Source: a bacterium (GTDB lineage Bacteria; Cyanobacteriota; Vampirovibrionia; Obscuribacterales; Obscuribacteraceae). From it: a DNA stretch of 64,000 nucleotides. The DNA lies in contig WGMS01000011.1 of NCBI GenBank assembly GCA_016124935.1, forward strand, positions 1 to 64,000. The letters run 5' to 3'. Every line of letters starts with the position of its first letter. The stretch's first letter is position 1. Shown here piece after piece: positions 1 to 8,298 of this stretch. Position numbers and translations under genes: made by a program. Under the pieces are notes generated by a model. The model was given only the letters and a program-made list of their open reading frames with translations. It was not told where the DNA came from and did not search any database.

Positions 1-158
1 AACTGACTGCTGAACGCCTTTGCCACGACGGCGCCGCCAAGAGTTGTGGGCGATGGACTAGCTACCAACTCTTCCAAAACAGAGCTCCCCTCTCCTCATT
101 GACAGACCGAAGTTGGAGAATTTATGGACAGGCTCCTAGTATATATTTTCTAAGTCTC

Positions 159-1217
159 ATGCAGGATAATTCTGCCTCAGAGCCTCCAAGACGGATAACC
201 CAGTTCGAGATTGGTAAATTGCCTGGGCCTGGGTCTTCATCAGACGGCGGTGATGCCACTCTGGCAACCGGTCCAGTGACTTTCGAGCTTAAGAATGAGT
301 TTGATGAAATTCTCTTTAAAGCTGAAGGCACAGATCGAATTGACGCTGTTAGAAAGGCTGTTCATGGTGCGGTTGAAAGTAAAATCAGTCTTCGTGGTGT
401 GAGCTTGGATAGTGTTGATCTGAGCGGATTGGATCTTGAAGGAGCCGATTTCGCCGGAGCGCGATTTCTTTCGGTTGATCTCTCATCCACTAGTTTGAAG
501 AATGCCAATTTCGTTCACGCGAGATTGAGTCGATGTCGGGTTCTGAATGCCAATTTAGAGAATTGTGATTTTTCGGATTGCAACTTTCAACAAGTTATCT
601 TAGAGAGAAGTCGGATGGCGGGCTGTAAATTTCATGAGTCTCAATTTTTTGACGCCATTTTAAACGGTGCTGACTGTACTGCTGCTAAGTTTGTTCAAGT
701 CCGTTTCAAGAATTCTCAGCTTCTCAGTACTTGTTTCGCCGATGCTGATTTTGACCAAGGCAACTTCGACAATTCGCCTTGTGGTGGTGCCGATTTCAGT
801 AGATCGACCATGAATAAAGTTTATTTCTTCAAGAATAAGATCTCGAACGCCCGGTTTAATGGGGCAAAGCTTAATAATGTCAATTTTGAAAGCTGTTTTG
901 GCACCAATGTCAGTTTCAGCAACTGTGTAGCCGAGCAATTGAAATTCAACAGAAGTCGCTTCACAAGCTCCGATTTCAGAAACAGCAAACTGGCTTCATT
1001 TATCACTAGCGGATCGGATTTCGAGCAGTCCAATTTTTCTGGAGCTGAAGTTAGGAGTATGTCATTATATAAAAGCTCCTTTGACAATACCAAGTTTGAA
1101 GGGACAATCTTTGCTGATTATAGCGAGATTCCGGATTTTAAATTTGGGATGAATAGCTTTCGCAAAGCTTCATTCGAAAATGCCAGAGCAACCGGAGATA
1201 AGAACAAAAACTGGTAG
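159..1217 (+). CDS. Pentapeptide-repeat protein
   Basis: About 352 residues from the ATG used here. From about residue 70 to near the C-terminus the protein is an almost continuous run of five-residue repeats of the A(D/N)LXX type (for example GADFAG, NANFVH, NANLEN, GADFSR). These fold as a right-handed quadrilateral beta-helix. The first 65 residues are not repetitive, and there is no signal peptide or membrane segment. Pentapeptide proteins act as protein-protein scaffolds, and some mimic DNA to protect gyrase; nothing here decides the role. The start is uncertain: this frame is open back to base 3, so the gene may begin before the window or at a TTG at 99. The ATG at 159 lacks a clear Shine-Dalgarno sequence. 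Family sure, function unknown. Confidence 0.85.
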   Translation: MQDNSASEPPRRITQFEIGKLPGPGSSSDGGDATLATGPVTFELKNEFDEILFKAEGTDRIDAVRKAVHGAVESKISLRGVSLDSVDLSGLDLEGADFAGARFLSVDLSSTSLKNANFVHARLSRCRVLNANLENCDFSDCNFQQVILERSRMAGCKFHESQFFDAILNGADCTAAKFVQVRFKNSQLLSTCFADADFDQGNFDNSPCGGADFSRSTMNKVYFFKNKISNARFNGAKLNNVNFESCFGTNVSFSNCVAEQLKFNRSRFTSSDFRNSKLASFITSGSDFEQSNFSGAEVRSMSLYKSSFDNTKFEGTIFADYSEIPDFKFGMNSFRKASFENARATGDKNKNW

Positions 1218-1233
1218 CAATTTGGTAACCGTC

Positions 1234-1250
1234 ATCCCCACCCGGGGGAT
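1234..1250. terminator. Short GC-rich hairpin after the pentapeptide gene
   Basis: ATCCCC and GGGGAT form a perfect 6-bp stem around a 5-base loop, 16 bases after the pentapeptide stop and 63 bases before the pilin start. No strong T-run follows, so a terminator role is plausible but weakly supported. Confidence 0.3.
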
Positions 1251-1312
1251 AGCTTAAATTCTCTTGCTCCATTAGTTAGGATGGACAGATTCGAATTTAT
1301 GGAGGCATTGTC

Positions 1313-1534
1313 ATGAATAGAACTCGACGCAGTCGCAAAGGGCAGAGCATGGTGGAGTACGCTATAGGCATCGGCGCGGTGGCGGCTCTCTGTATGGTCG
1401 CTCTGGGCTCTCTCGGGCATATCTGCGGCGATATGATCTCGAAAGTTTGCCATTCGATTATCGCCCCCGGACAGCATTCGCCTATGCCAGGAAGAACGAT
1501 CAACCCGAGTGCTACTCCCTGGGTTCTCGAATAA
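1313..1534 (+). CDS. Flp-type (class III) prepilin-like small protein
   Basis: A 73-residue protein with a basic leader followed by G10-QSMVEYA. A Gly before the cut and Glu/Tyr at mature positions 5 and 6 are the hallmark of Flp/TadA-type prepilins cleaved by a TadV-like peptidase. A hydrophobic helix follows at about residues 17-38, then a short Cys- and Pro-containing tail. A good Shine-Dalgarno (GGAGG) lies 6-8 bases before the ATG. The protein would be inserted in the inner membrane and assembled by a Tad secretion ATPase not present in this window. TadE- and TadG-like genes lie at 25.9-31.1 kb. The tail is longer than in a minimal Flp pilin, so it may be a pseudopilin. Confidence 0.7.
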   Translation: MNRTRRSRKGQSMVEYAIGIGAVAALCMVALGSLGHICGDMISKVCHSIIAPGQHSPMPGRTINPSATPWVLE

Positions 1535-1537
1535 GAA

Positions 1538-1849
1538 TCAGTCCAGAGGGCTTTCTTCGACAAAGAGCATTGCCGGTCCGGCGTGCACCACCCGCACTAT
1601 TGCCCCACGTTCGAAGTGGGCTTCGCGGTTCATGGCCCTCGCCGGATACTTAATCTCTCTGTCCTCATCAGAATAGACTTCACCGGGGGTGTTTTTATAA
1701 ATCGGCACCGCCACCTCGAAGTCTTTACCGATTTTTTCTTTGTGGTTTTCTATTTCGGTGCGCCGATCCAGCTTCTTCACGACATCGTCACAAAGCTTGG
1801 TCACGTCATCTTTTACTTTTATCGCTGTTTTTAGAAGATCACTCAACAT
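1538..1849 (-). CDS. Hypothetical protein downstream of the GATase-transglutaminase gene
   Basis: 103 residues with a Lys/Asp-rich helical N-terminal half and a small beta-rich C-terminal part (GAIVRVVHAGPAMLFVEE). I do not recognise the family. It has no signal peptide or membrane helix. It starts 29 bases after the stop of the transglutaminase fusion on the same strand, so the two are probably co-transcribed. It is convergent with the prepilin gene, with only three bases between them. A possible AGAGG ribosome-binding site lies about 15 bases before the ATG. Confidence 0.6.
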   Translation of the reverse strand: MLSDLLKTAIKVKDDVTKLCDDVVKKLDRRTEIENHKEKIGKDFEVAVPIYKNTPGEVYSDEDREIKYPARAMNREAHFERGAIVRVVHAGPAMLFVEESPLD

Positions 1850-1878
1850 CGAAACGCTTCAACCTCTTTTGTTCTTGA

Positions 1879-3882
1879 TTAGCCTTCGTCCACTGTTACC
1901 CTGACTGCTACCGTAAGTTTTTCCGAGCCGCCGCCTTTGTATATGGTGCCTGATGTGGGTGAGGCATCACGATAATTTCTTCCTGCCGCTACTCTAACAT
2001 GATCATGACCGACAAGGCATCCATTGGTCGGGTCGAAGCCATACCATCCGCACCAGGGCAGATACAGTTCGGTCCAGGCATGGGAGGCTTCCGATTGCAC
2101 TTTGTTTTCATAGTCGGCGCCGGTGTTGATGTATCCGACTCTGTAACGGGCGGGTATACCCAGCAGTCTTGCCATGCAAATGAATAGATTGGCGAAATCC
2201 TGGCAGACCCCTTTTCTTCTGGTGAAGACTTCAAAGGGAGTGGTTTGCAGATTAGTAGATCCGCTCACATAAGTGTAGTCCGAGAAGATGGTGCGATTGA
2301 TTTCCATCAGAGCTTCCAGAAGGTCGAAGTCTTCTCGTTTGACGAAGCCCATGGCATATTCCGTCAGGGTGCGGAGTTCGCTCTCCGGCAATTCTGGCGG
2401 TAGCAAATACGGTAGCATCATCTGACGCTGCCAGGGCATCCAGACCAGAGGAACGGTCATGCGTTCCGAGGTGGAACTGAGCAGCGGATAGGGATGTAGT
2501 TTGACTTTCGATACCGCTTTTATAGACAGTTTTTTGTAGGGTGTGTCTATTTTAGCATCGGTGCTGCGGTTGCCGAATACATCTTCGAACTCTCGGGTCT
2601 CGCCTTGCGGACTGATTTCGAGCTTGTATTCAAGTAACTCTTGTTGATGATCTTGAACCGGCTTCAGATGAAGACGATGGGTGCTGTACTCGACAGGGGT
2701 GGTATATTCGTAGCTCGTTTCATGAAAGACTGTCAGAATGCGCGGTTTTATAGTAGGCGGCGCGTTTATTGAACGCACCGGCTCTACCACCAGGGCGCTG
2801 GTGCCGCCCATAACCGGCTCTATAAGAGGAGAGCTGGCGTAGGAAGTGGTGGCGGCAGCGACAATATTCTCTTGCTGCTTGAGCTGACAGAAATCGCCAT
2901 CGACATGGAAGCTTGCTGAGTTGGGATTGATAGTGTTCTCTAACTCGGCCATCGCCTGGGCACCGGCTTGAGAAGCAAGCGGCATCTGCTGTTCGAAATT
3001 GGGGGCGGTCACAGGAACCGGTGTCGGCGCGTTCTCGCGCTTCTTCTCGATCTCCTGGGTCTGGCTCTGTGCTGCTTTATTATCCGGTTGATGGCTTCTG
3101 TGGATAATCTTGCCAAGTTTGGCTACCAATAGCGACCCAGGCGGGATCTCTTCCCAGGTGCCGTCCGACATCGGGCTCGATGTTATCAGGACCATAGTCC
3201 GGTTCTGGTCGAGGGGATCTGAAAAGTCTATCTCGAGAGAATCGTTGTGAATTACATTGACATGGTGGGGCGGCGTGCGGCGAGCGGCGTACAGGGGATT
3301 GCCTCTTCCCTGGCTGTCTCGGTAAGCCATCAGGATGTTTCCGTCAGAGAAGAGAAAGTCCGAGGGACCGTATTGATTGAGGGTTTTGAAGAGCTGATGC
3401 ATATAGCTCCAGCCAGCTTTATTGAGGGTGCGCGCCCCTTTAAGCCTTAGCTGGGTGAGAATCCAACAAAATGCGTATTCAGAATCGGTTCTGCCCACCG
3501 GTTCATAAAAGGGGTCTTCACCCAGGGGCAGTTCGGTGATTATATGCTTGGAGAGATGCCCTATGTGGGCGAAAAGCCAGTGTCTGCCGGCAAAACGACC
3601 CAGAAAAGGCATGGTGTCTTGTTGAGAAACCCGCTTGGCAGCACCGCGGAGCTGGCAGACAAAGACGCTGGAGCGGAACCTGTCCCAATCCCGCAGCACC
3701 CTGCGCATTACCGATTCTCTAGTGGTGCGGGGATTCTTTATTACGACCCCGGCCAGATCATCGGAAGGATACCAGCCGAACCCCCATCCACCTTCTTCCC
3801 TGGTGCCTTCCTCCAGCCCAAAAAGGGTTATAGATGGAGAGGCGGGGCTGTCGAAGGACATGCCTAATATTTCACTGCTCAT
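1879..3882 (-). CDS. Class II GATase-like (Ntn) domain fused to transglutaminase
   Basis: 667 residues in two parts. Residues 1-250 resemble class II glutamine amidotransferases of the YafJ type: an N-terminal SEILGMSF segment, GWGFGWYP, a QLRGAAK segment and TDSEYAF. The residue expected to be the N-terminal catalytic Cys is Ser (M-S-S), and the usual HNG motif reads H106-I-G. After a Pro/Gln-rich linker (about 250-380) comes the bacterial transglutaminase N-terminal domain, then the papain-like core with a complete triad: Cys560 (GVCQDFA), His601 (SHAW) and Asp617 (FDPTNG). No signal peptide, so probably cytoplasmic. It is divergent from a second transglutaminase gene and near alpha-E and ATP-grasp genes. 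Such sets are thought to make or cut isopeptide-type bonds; substrates are unknown. The GATase-like half may be an altered or inactive Ntn hydrolase. Confidence 0.85.
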   Translation of the reverse strand: MSSEILGMSFDSPASPSITLFGLEEGTREEGGWGFGWYPSDDLAGVVIKNPRTTRESVMRRVLRDWDRFRSSVFVCQLRGAAKRVSQQDTMPFLGRFAGRHWLFAHIGHLSKHIITELPLGEDPFYEPVGRTDSEYAFCWILTQLRLKGARTLNKAGWSYMHQLFKTLNQYGPSDFLFSDGNILMAYRDSQGRGNPLYAARRTPPHHVNVIHNDSLEIDFSDPLDQNRTMVLITSSPMSDGTWEEIPPGSLLVAKLGKIIHRSHQPDNKAAQSQTQEIEKKRENAPTPVPVTAPNFEQQMPLASQAGAQAMAELENTINPNSASFHVDGDFCQLKQQENIVAAATTSYASSPLIEPVMGGTSALVVEPVRSINAPPTIKPRILTVFHETSYEYTTPVEYSTHRLHLKPVQDHQQELLEYKLEISPQGETREFEDVFGNRSTDAKIDTPYKKLSIKAVSKVKLHPYPLLSSTSERMTVPLVWMPWQRQMMLPYLLPPELPESELRTLTEYAMGFVKREDFDLLEALMEINRTIFSDYTYVSGSTNLQTTPFEVFTRRKGVCQDFANLFICMARLLGIPARYRVGYINTGADYENKVQSEASHAWTELYLPWCGWYGFDPTNGCLVGHDHVRVAAGRNYRDASPTSGTIYKGGGSEKLTVAVRVTVDEG

Positions 3883-3967
3883 GACTTATTTACGATGGGA
3901 CTCGACTTTCAGATCAACTATACTTACCAGACTAACCAATTCCTAATGTAGCACGCCGGCAGAGGTC

Positions 3968-6900
3968 ATGAAGTATCGCATTCAGCATCTGACAAGTTAT
4001 CACTACTCTGAGGAAGTGGATCTCGGGCCTCATGTAGTACGCTTGCGGCCGGCAGTGCATGCCAAGAGTAAGGTGCTTAGCTACAGCCTCACTGTTAAGC
4101 CAGATTGCCAGGTTCGATGGCAATATGACCCCTGGAACAATCTTATCGCCAGACTGGCTTTTCCGCCCGATAGAAAGTTTCAAGAGCTTTCTTTGTGCGT
4201 GGATGCCACGGTGGAAATAAAGCCGATTAATCCCTTCGATTTTTATGTGGAGAGCTGGTGTGAACAGCTCCCTTTCGACTATCCCGAAGCCGTCCAGAAA
4301 GAGCTTCTGCCTTTCTTAGAAAAGCCCGAGGGCGGCCCTCTGTTTAATGAATTCCTAAAGAAGTTTCCGCTAAAAGGCACCCTCATAGACTTTCTGGTTA
4401 ATCTCAATGCCGCAGTTTTCAAGACGATTTTTTATGAGATCAGGCACGAGCCAGGCATTCAGACCAGCGAAGAGACCCTGGCGCGGGCTGCTGGCTCCTG
4501 TCGCGATACGGCGCTGCTCACCATGGAGATTCTGCGTTCACTCGGGTTCGCCGCCCGATTTGTAAGTGGCTATCTTCTACAGGAGGTCGAGGAGGAGATG
4601 AAACTCGATCTTCATGCCTGGACCGAAGTCTATGTACCGGGAGCGGGCTGGGTCGGTCTCGATGGAACCAGCGGTTTGTTATGTGCCGAAGGACATATTC
4701 CCTTAGCTTGCACCGTCACCGCCGACCAGGCGGCTCCGGTCTTTGGTACTGCTAGCGGTGCAGCAGTGCGCTTTGATGTGCAATCCAATGTCTCGATTGT
4801 TGGTGACGAAACCAGTCCTGATAGACCATATTCAGATGAGACCTGGCGGAACATCCTCAAGACCGGTGATGCGGTAGATACTCTACTTGAGAGTACCGGC
4901 ACCGTTCTGACCTCTGGCGGGGAGCCGACTTTCACCGCAGTAGATGGTGACGCCAGGCAAACCGAGTGGTTCCTTGCCGCCCTGGGTCGCTCCAAGAGAG
5001 CCAAGGCTGCTTGCGTACTGGAGAATCTTTACGAACAGTTTGGTGAAGGACCTCTGCCCATATTCGGAACCGGAAAGATTTATCCGGGAGAGGAAGACCC
5101 CAGATGGGCTCTTACTCTTCTCTGGCGGGTAGACGGAGAGCCTATCTGGCTTAACAAAGATCTTCTCGATTTCAAGCTGACTTCCGACGAGCAGGGTGAA
5201 GTCGATACCAATGGCACAGAATCCGGGCTTGCGAAAGCAAGAGAGTTCTTAGAGGCACTTTCTGAAAAGCTGTCTATCGAACCGAATATAATACCGGGCT
5301 TTGAAGACCCTGTTCATCTGATAATTGCCGAAGAGAATCTGCCCTGTGAAGAAGAGCTGGAGGATCTGGCTAATTATTGCGATCTCGATGATCGTGATGA
5401 GCGCAAGCGCCTGTCAAAAATCCTCGATAGAGGCGCCGGTACTCCTGTGGGTCTTGCTCTTCCTCTCACTCGTCTTGCGGGCAACTGGTATTCTCAGGGA
5501 TGGAAGTTCAAACGCGATCACATGTATCTGGTGCCCGGTCGCAGCCCCATGGGATTGCGACTGCCTTTGCACCGTATCAAATCAAACATCGAGGCGGACT
5601 TTGTTCGAGACCCCTCGATAGAAGCAGGCGCTCTGCCGAAACGAAGCGAATTGCATAGTAACGCTAGCGAAGCCGTTACAGGCAACGGCGACGAAAAGTC
5701 AGATGAAAGGTCCGACTTGCCTGTTACTGCTCTTTGCATAGAGCCCCATGGTGACAGTCTCGGTGTTTTCTTGCCGCCACTATCGGCGGTGGATGACTAT
5801 CTTTCCTTGATAGAAGCGGTGGAAGTGGCTGCGGTTATAAGCTCTGTCCGAATTCGCATCGAGGGTTATCCGCCTCCTCCCGACTCGAGGGTGAAGTCTC
5901 TTTCTCTTACTCCGGATCCCGGAGTGCTGGAAGCCAATATGCCGGTTTGTGAAAGTCTGAGGCAGTATGCCCGAGCTCTGGAATTTCTGGCAGAGTCTGC
6001 CGGGCGATGCGGTCTGGGTCTGGAGAAGTATCAACTGGACGGGCGCACGGTAGGCACTGGTGGCGGACATCATATAACCCTGGGCGGACCTTCTACTCTG
6101 GAGAGCCCTTTCATTCAACATCCGCATTTGCTGGCCAGTATGGTTCGCTATTTCCAGAATCATCCAAGTCTCTCTTTCTTCTTTACCGGGCTCTTTGTAG
6201 GTCCTCATTCTCAGGCGCCACGAATTGATGAAGCCAGGCAAGAGAGCCTCTACGAGTTGGAGCTGGCGCTCGCTCAGTTTCCTCTACCTGATCATAATCT
6301 TGATTCTAATGGCTCTGAAGAGCCTCAACCCTGGCTCACCGACCGTTTGCTTCGCAATATACTTGTGGATGTGACCGGTAATACCCACAGGGCAGAAATA
6401 TGCATAGACAAGCTCTATAATCCTGAATCGCAAACAGGTAGACTGGGCTTAGTAGAGCTGCGCGCTTTCGAAATGCCACCCCATCACCAGATGGCTGTGG
6501 TGCAGATGCTTTTGATCCGATCATTGATCTGTCGCTTTCTACTTTCTCCATACAAGGAGAAATTGATTCACTGGTCGGATGCGCTGCACGATAAGTTTAT
6601 GCTTCCGCATTTTTTGCTCGAAGATCTGCTCGATGTATTGAGAGATTTGAAGGATCATGGTATCAATTTGAAAGCCGAATGGTTTAAGCCTTTTCTAGAT
6701 TTTCGTTTTCCTTTACTGGGGTCGGTGAATTTAGAAAAAGTTAGATTGGAGTTGAGAGTAGCCCATGAACCCTGGTATGTACTTTCGGTGACGGAAGACA
6801 GCGCCCAGCGTTCGACTTTGAGTCGCCCGGTGGATTCTTCGATGGAGAGACTACAAATTCGGGTCTCCAACTTCAACGCAGAAAGACACAAACTCATAGT

Positions 6901-7255
6901 CAATGCAGTCGAGATGCCTCTCGTTAGCGTCGGTCCTGCCGGAGAGTACATAGCGGCAGTCAGGTTCAGAGCCTGGCAGCCGCCCAATTGCCTCCATCCT
7001 AATATTGAAGTGCATCACCCTCTCCGGTTCGAGGTGCTCGATAGTTGGTCGAAGCGCTCTTTGGGCGCCTGCCAGTATCATGTCGTGCATCCAGAAGGAA
7101 AGCTCTACGAAGAGCCGCCGCTCACCAGGCACGATGCCAGCGCCCGAGTCTATCGAAGGTTTGTCGAAGGCAATCATACCCCCTGGCCGGTGGAGTACAA
7201 AGCGGTCACCGACAATGGTGCCGGCGTCGTCACCCTCGACCTTCGCCTTTATTGA
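3968..7255 (+). CDS. Transglutaminase-like protein with DUF2126 region
   Basis: 1095 residues, the usual length for this family. Residues 1-80 are the transglutaminase N-terminal beta domain. Residues 150-250 hold the papain-like core with Cys178 (GSCRDTA), His216 (LHAW) and Asp232 (GLDGTSG). From about residue 300 the rest is DUF2126, beginning near LTSGGEPTFTAVDG. No signal peptide is seen. Homologues occur beside alpha-E and circularly permuted ATP-grasp genes in many bacteria, and the set is predicted to act in peptide ligation or cleavage. The start lies 85 bases from the divergent GATase-transglutaminase start, so a shared regulatory region is likely. It is convergent with the alpha-E gene, 19 bases away. 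Confidence 0.9.
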   Translation: MKYRIQHLTSYHYSEEVDLGPHVVRLRPAVHAKSKVLSYSLTVKPDCQVRWQYDPWNNLIARLAFPPDRKFQELSLCVDATVEIKPINPFDFYVESWCEQLPFDYPEAVQKELLPFLEKPEGGPLFNEFLKKFPLKGTLIDFLVNLNAAVFKTIFYEIRHEPGIQTSEETLARAAGSCRDTALLTMEILRSLGFAARFVSGYLLQEVEEEMKLDLHAWTEVYVPGAGWVGLDGTSGLLCAEGHIPLACTVTADQAAPVFGTASGAAVRFDVQSNVSIVGDETSPDRPYSDETWRNILKTGDAVDTLLESTGTVLTSGGEPTFTAVDGDARQTEWFLAALGRSKRAKAACVLENLYEQFGEGPLPIFGTGKIYPGEEDPRWALTLLWRVDGEPIWLNKDLLDFKLTSDEQGEVDTNGTESGLAKAREFLEALSEKLSIEPNIIPGFEDPVHLIIAEENLPCEEELEDLANYCDLDDRDERKRLSKILDRGAGTPVGLALPLTRLAGNWYSQGWKFKRDHMYLVPGRSPMGLRLPLHRIKSNIEADFVRDPSIEAGALPKRSELHSNASEAVTGNGDEKSDERSDLPVTALCIEPHGDSLGVFLPPLSAVDDYLSLIEAVEVAAVISSVRIRIEGYPPPPDSRVKSLSLTPDPGVLEANMPVCESLRQYARALEFLAESAGRCGLGLEKYQLDGRTVGTGGGHHITLGGPSTLESPFIQHPHLLASMVRYFQNHPSLSFFFTGLFVGPHSQAPRIDEARQESLYELELALAQFPLPDHNLDSNGSEEPQPWLTDRLLRNILVDVTGNTHRAEICIDKLYNPESQTGRLGLVELRAFEMPPHHQMAVVQMLLIRSLICRFLLSPYKEKLIHWSDALHDKFMLPHFLLEDLLDVLRDLKDHGINLKAEWFKPFLDFRFPLLGSVNLEKVRLELRVAHEPWYVLSVTEDSAQRSTLSRPVDSSMERLQIRVSNFNAERHKLIVNAVEMPLVSVGPAGEYIAAVRFRAWQPPNCLHPNIEVHHPLRFEVLDSWSKRSLGACQYHVVHPEGKLYEEPPLTRHDASARVYRRFVEGNHTPWPVEYKAVTDNGAGVVTLDLRLY

Positions 7256-7274
7256 TGCCTGGCTTCTATTCGGG

Positions 7275-7312
7275 CTACCATCTTTGGTGCCGGCTACCAG
7301 CTTTGGTGCCGG
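7275..7312. repeat. 19-bp tandem duplication at the 3' end of the alpha-E gene
   Basis: Two adjacent 19-bp copies (7275-7293 and 7294-7312) of CTACCA(T/G)CTTTGGTGCCGG differ at one base. Because 19 is not a multiple of 3, the second copy is read in another frame. The alpha-E stop codon (7275-7277) exists only because of that shift. Confidence 0.85.
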
Positions 7313-8297
7313 TTAACTCGCTGAAGGTCTCCGGAATTTCAGGGTCGAAATAGTCTTTGTGCAGCTGGCTGCAAATGTCCATGGTCGAATCGACTATGGA
7401 CGTGAGCTCTTTGTGGATGCTTTTCTCCAAGCTTTCTTGAGTTGTGGTCCCTCTTATTTCTGTAACCATCTTATTCAGCATAATCATCGATTTTGTCGGA
7501 TCCGCCGGCTCTGTCCTGTCGGTGGTTCTCAACTTGACCATTATTCTGGAGGCGCTATCAAGGCAATACAAAACGGAGCGTGGAAAGTGATCATCTTTGA
7601 CCAGAAACTCGAAAATGGCAGGGCCGCTGATGCCGGTTTTCGCTTTCTTCAGATAGGCATCCTGGGCAGAGCAAGAGCGCAGCAGTGCCAGCCACTGTGC
7701 GATCTCTATTGGGCTTTCCATGCCCAGTTTGGTAGGGCCTATTGAGTGATATTTGAAGTCCAGGGTGCGGGCGGTCTGTCCGGCGCGTTCTAGAAGCATC
7801 CCCAGTTGCATAAAATAAAATGGTGCTTCGTGGGACTGGGTATTGAGAGCGATGCCGTGTATGGCGTTTATGCTGGTTATTAGATGGCGATAGAATTTAT
7901 CTCTGTCCGTTTTGTACATACGTTTGCCGGGACCGGAAGAGAGCCAGTGCCAGAGCGAGTTTATCGCTTCCCATGTATCGAGGCTAATGACTTCACGGAT
8001 GGTGCGCGCATTTTCTCGGGCCCAGAATAGAGCGCTCTTGATAGAGACCGGATTATCATCATGCCAGGTTAAATATGCCTGGATCAACTCTTCATCCTGC
8101 CTGGCCGCCTCTGCGAAAAGTTTGCCGAATCTTTTGCGCTCCCCTGCGACAATGACCAGGGGATACCATCTCTCTATCTCCGGTAGGTTGATATCGAGGA
8201 TGAAAGCGCGGTTGACCTGCAATAGCCTGGCGGTACTCTCCGCTCTTTCGAGCTGGCGGAAGAGCCAGAAACATGTCTCTGCAACCCGGGAGATCAT
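7275..8297 (-). CDS. Alpha-E domain protein (DUF403)
   Basis: 340 residues, all predicted helical, with the family start MISRVAETCFWLFRQLERAE. Alpha-E proteins accompany circularly permuted ATP-grasp ligases and transglutaminases; a role in holding or presenting the peptide substrate has been proposed. The start codon is one base past the stop of the ATP-grasp gene, and GGAGGACT at the end of that gene serves as ribosome-binding site, so the two are translationally coupled. The C-terminus is odd: a 19-bp tandem duplication shifts the frame and creates the present stop, replacing whatever tail the ancestor had. Confidence 0.9.
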   Translation of the reverse strand: MISRVAETCFWLFRQLERAESTARLLQVNRAFILDINLPEIERWYPLVIVAGERKRFGKLFAEAARQDEELIQAYLTWHDDNPVSIKSALFWARENARTIREVISLDTWEAINSLWHWLSSGPGKRMYKTDRDKFYRHLITSINAIHGIALNTQSHEAPFYFMQLGMLLERAGQTARTLDFKYHSIGPTKLGMESPIEIAQWLALLRSCSAQDAYLKKAKTGISGPAIFEFLVKDDHFPRSVLYCLDSASRIMVKLRTTDRTEPADPTKSMIMLNKMVTEIRGTTTQESLEKSIHKELTSIVDSTMDICSQLHKDYFDPEIPETFSELTGTKAGSRHQRW

Positions 8298-8298
8298 A

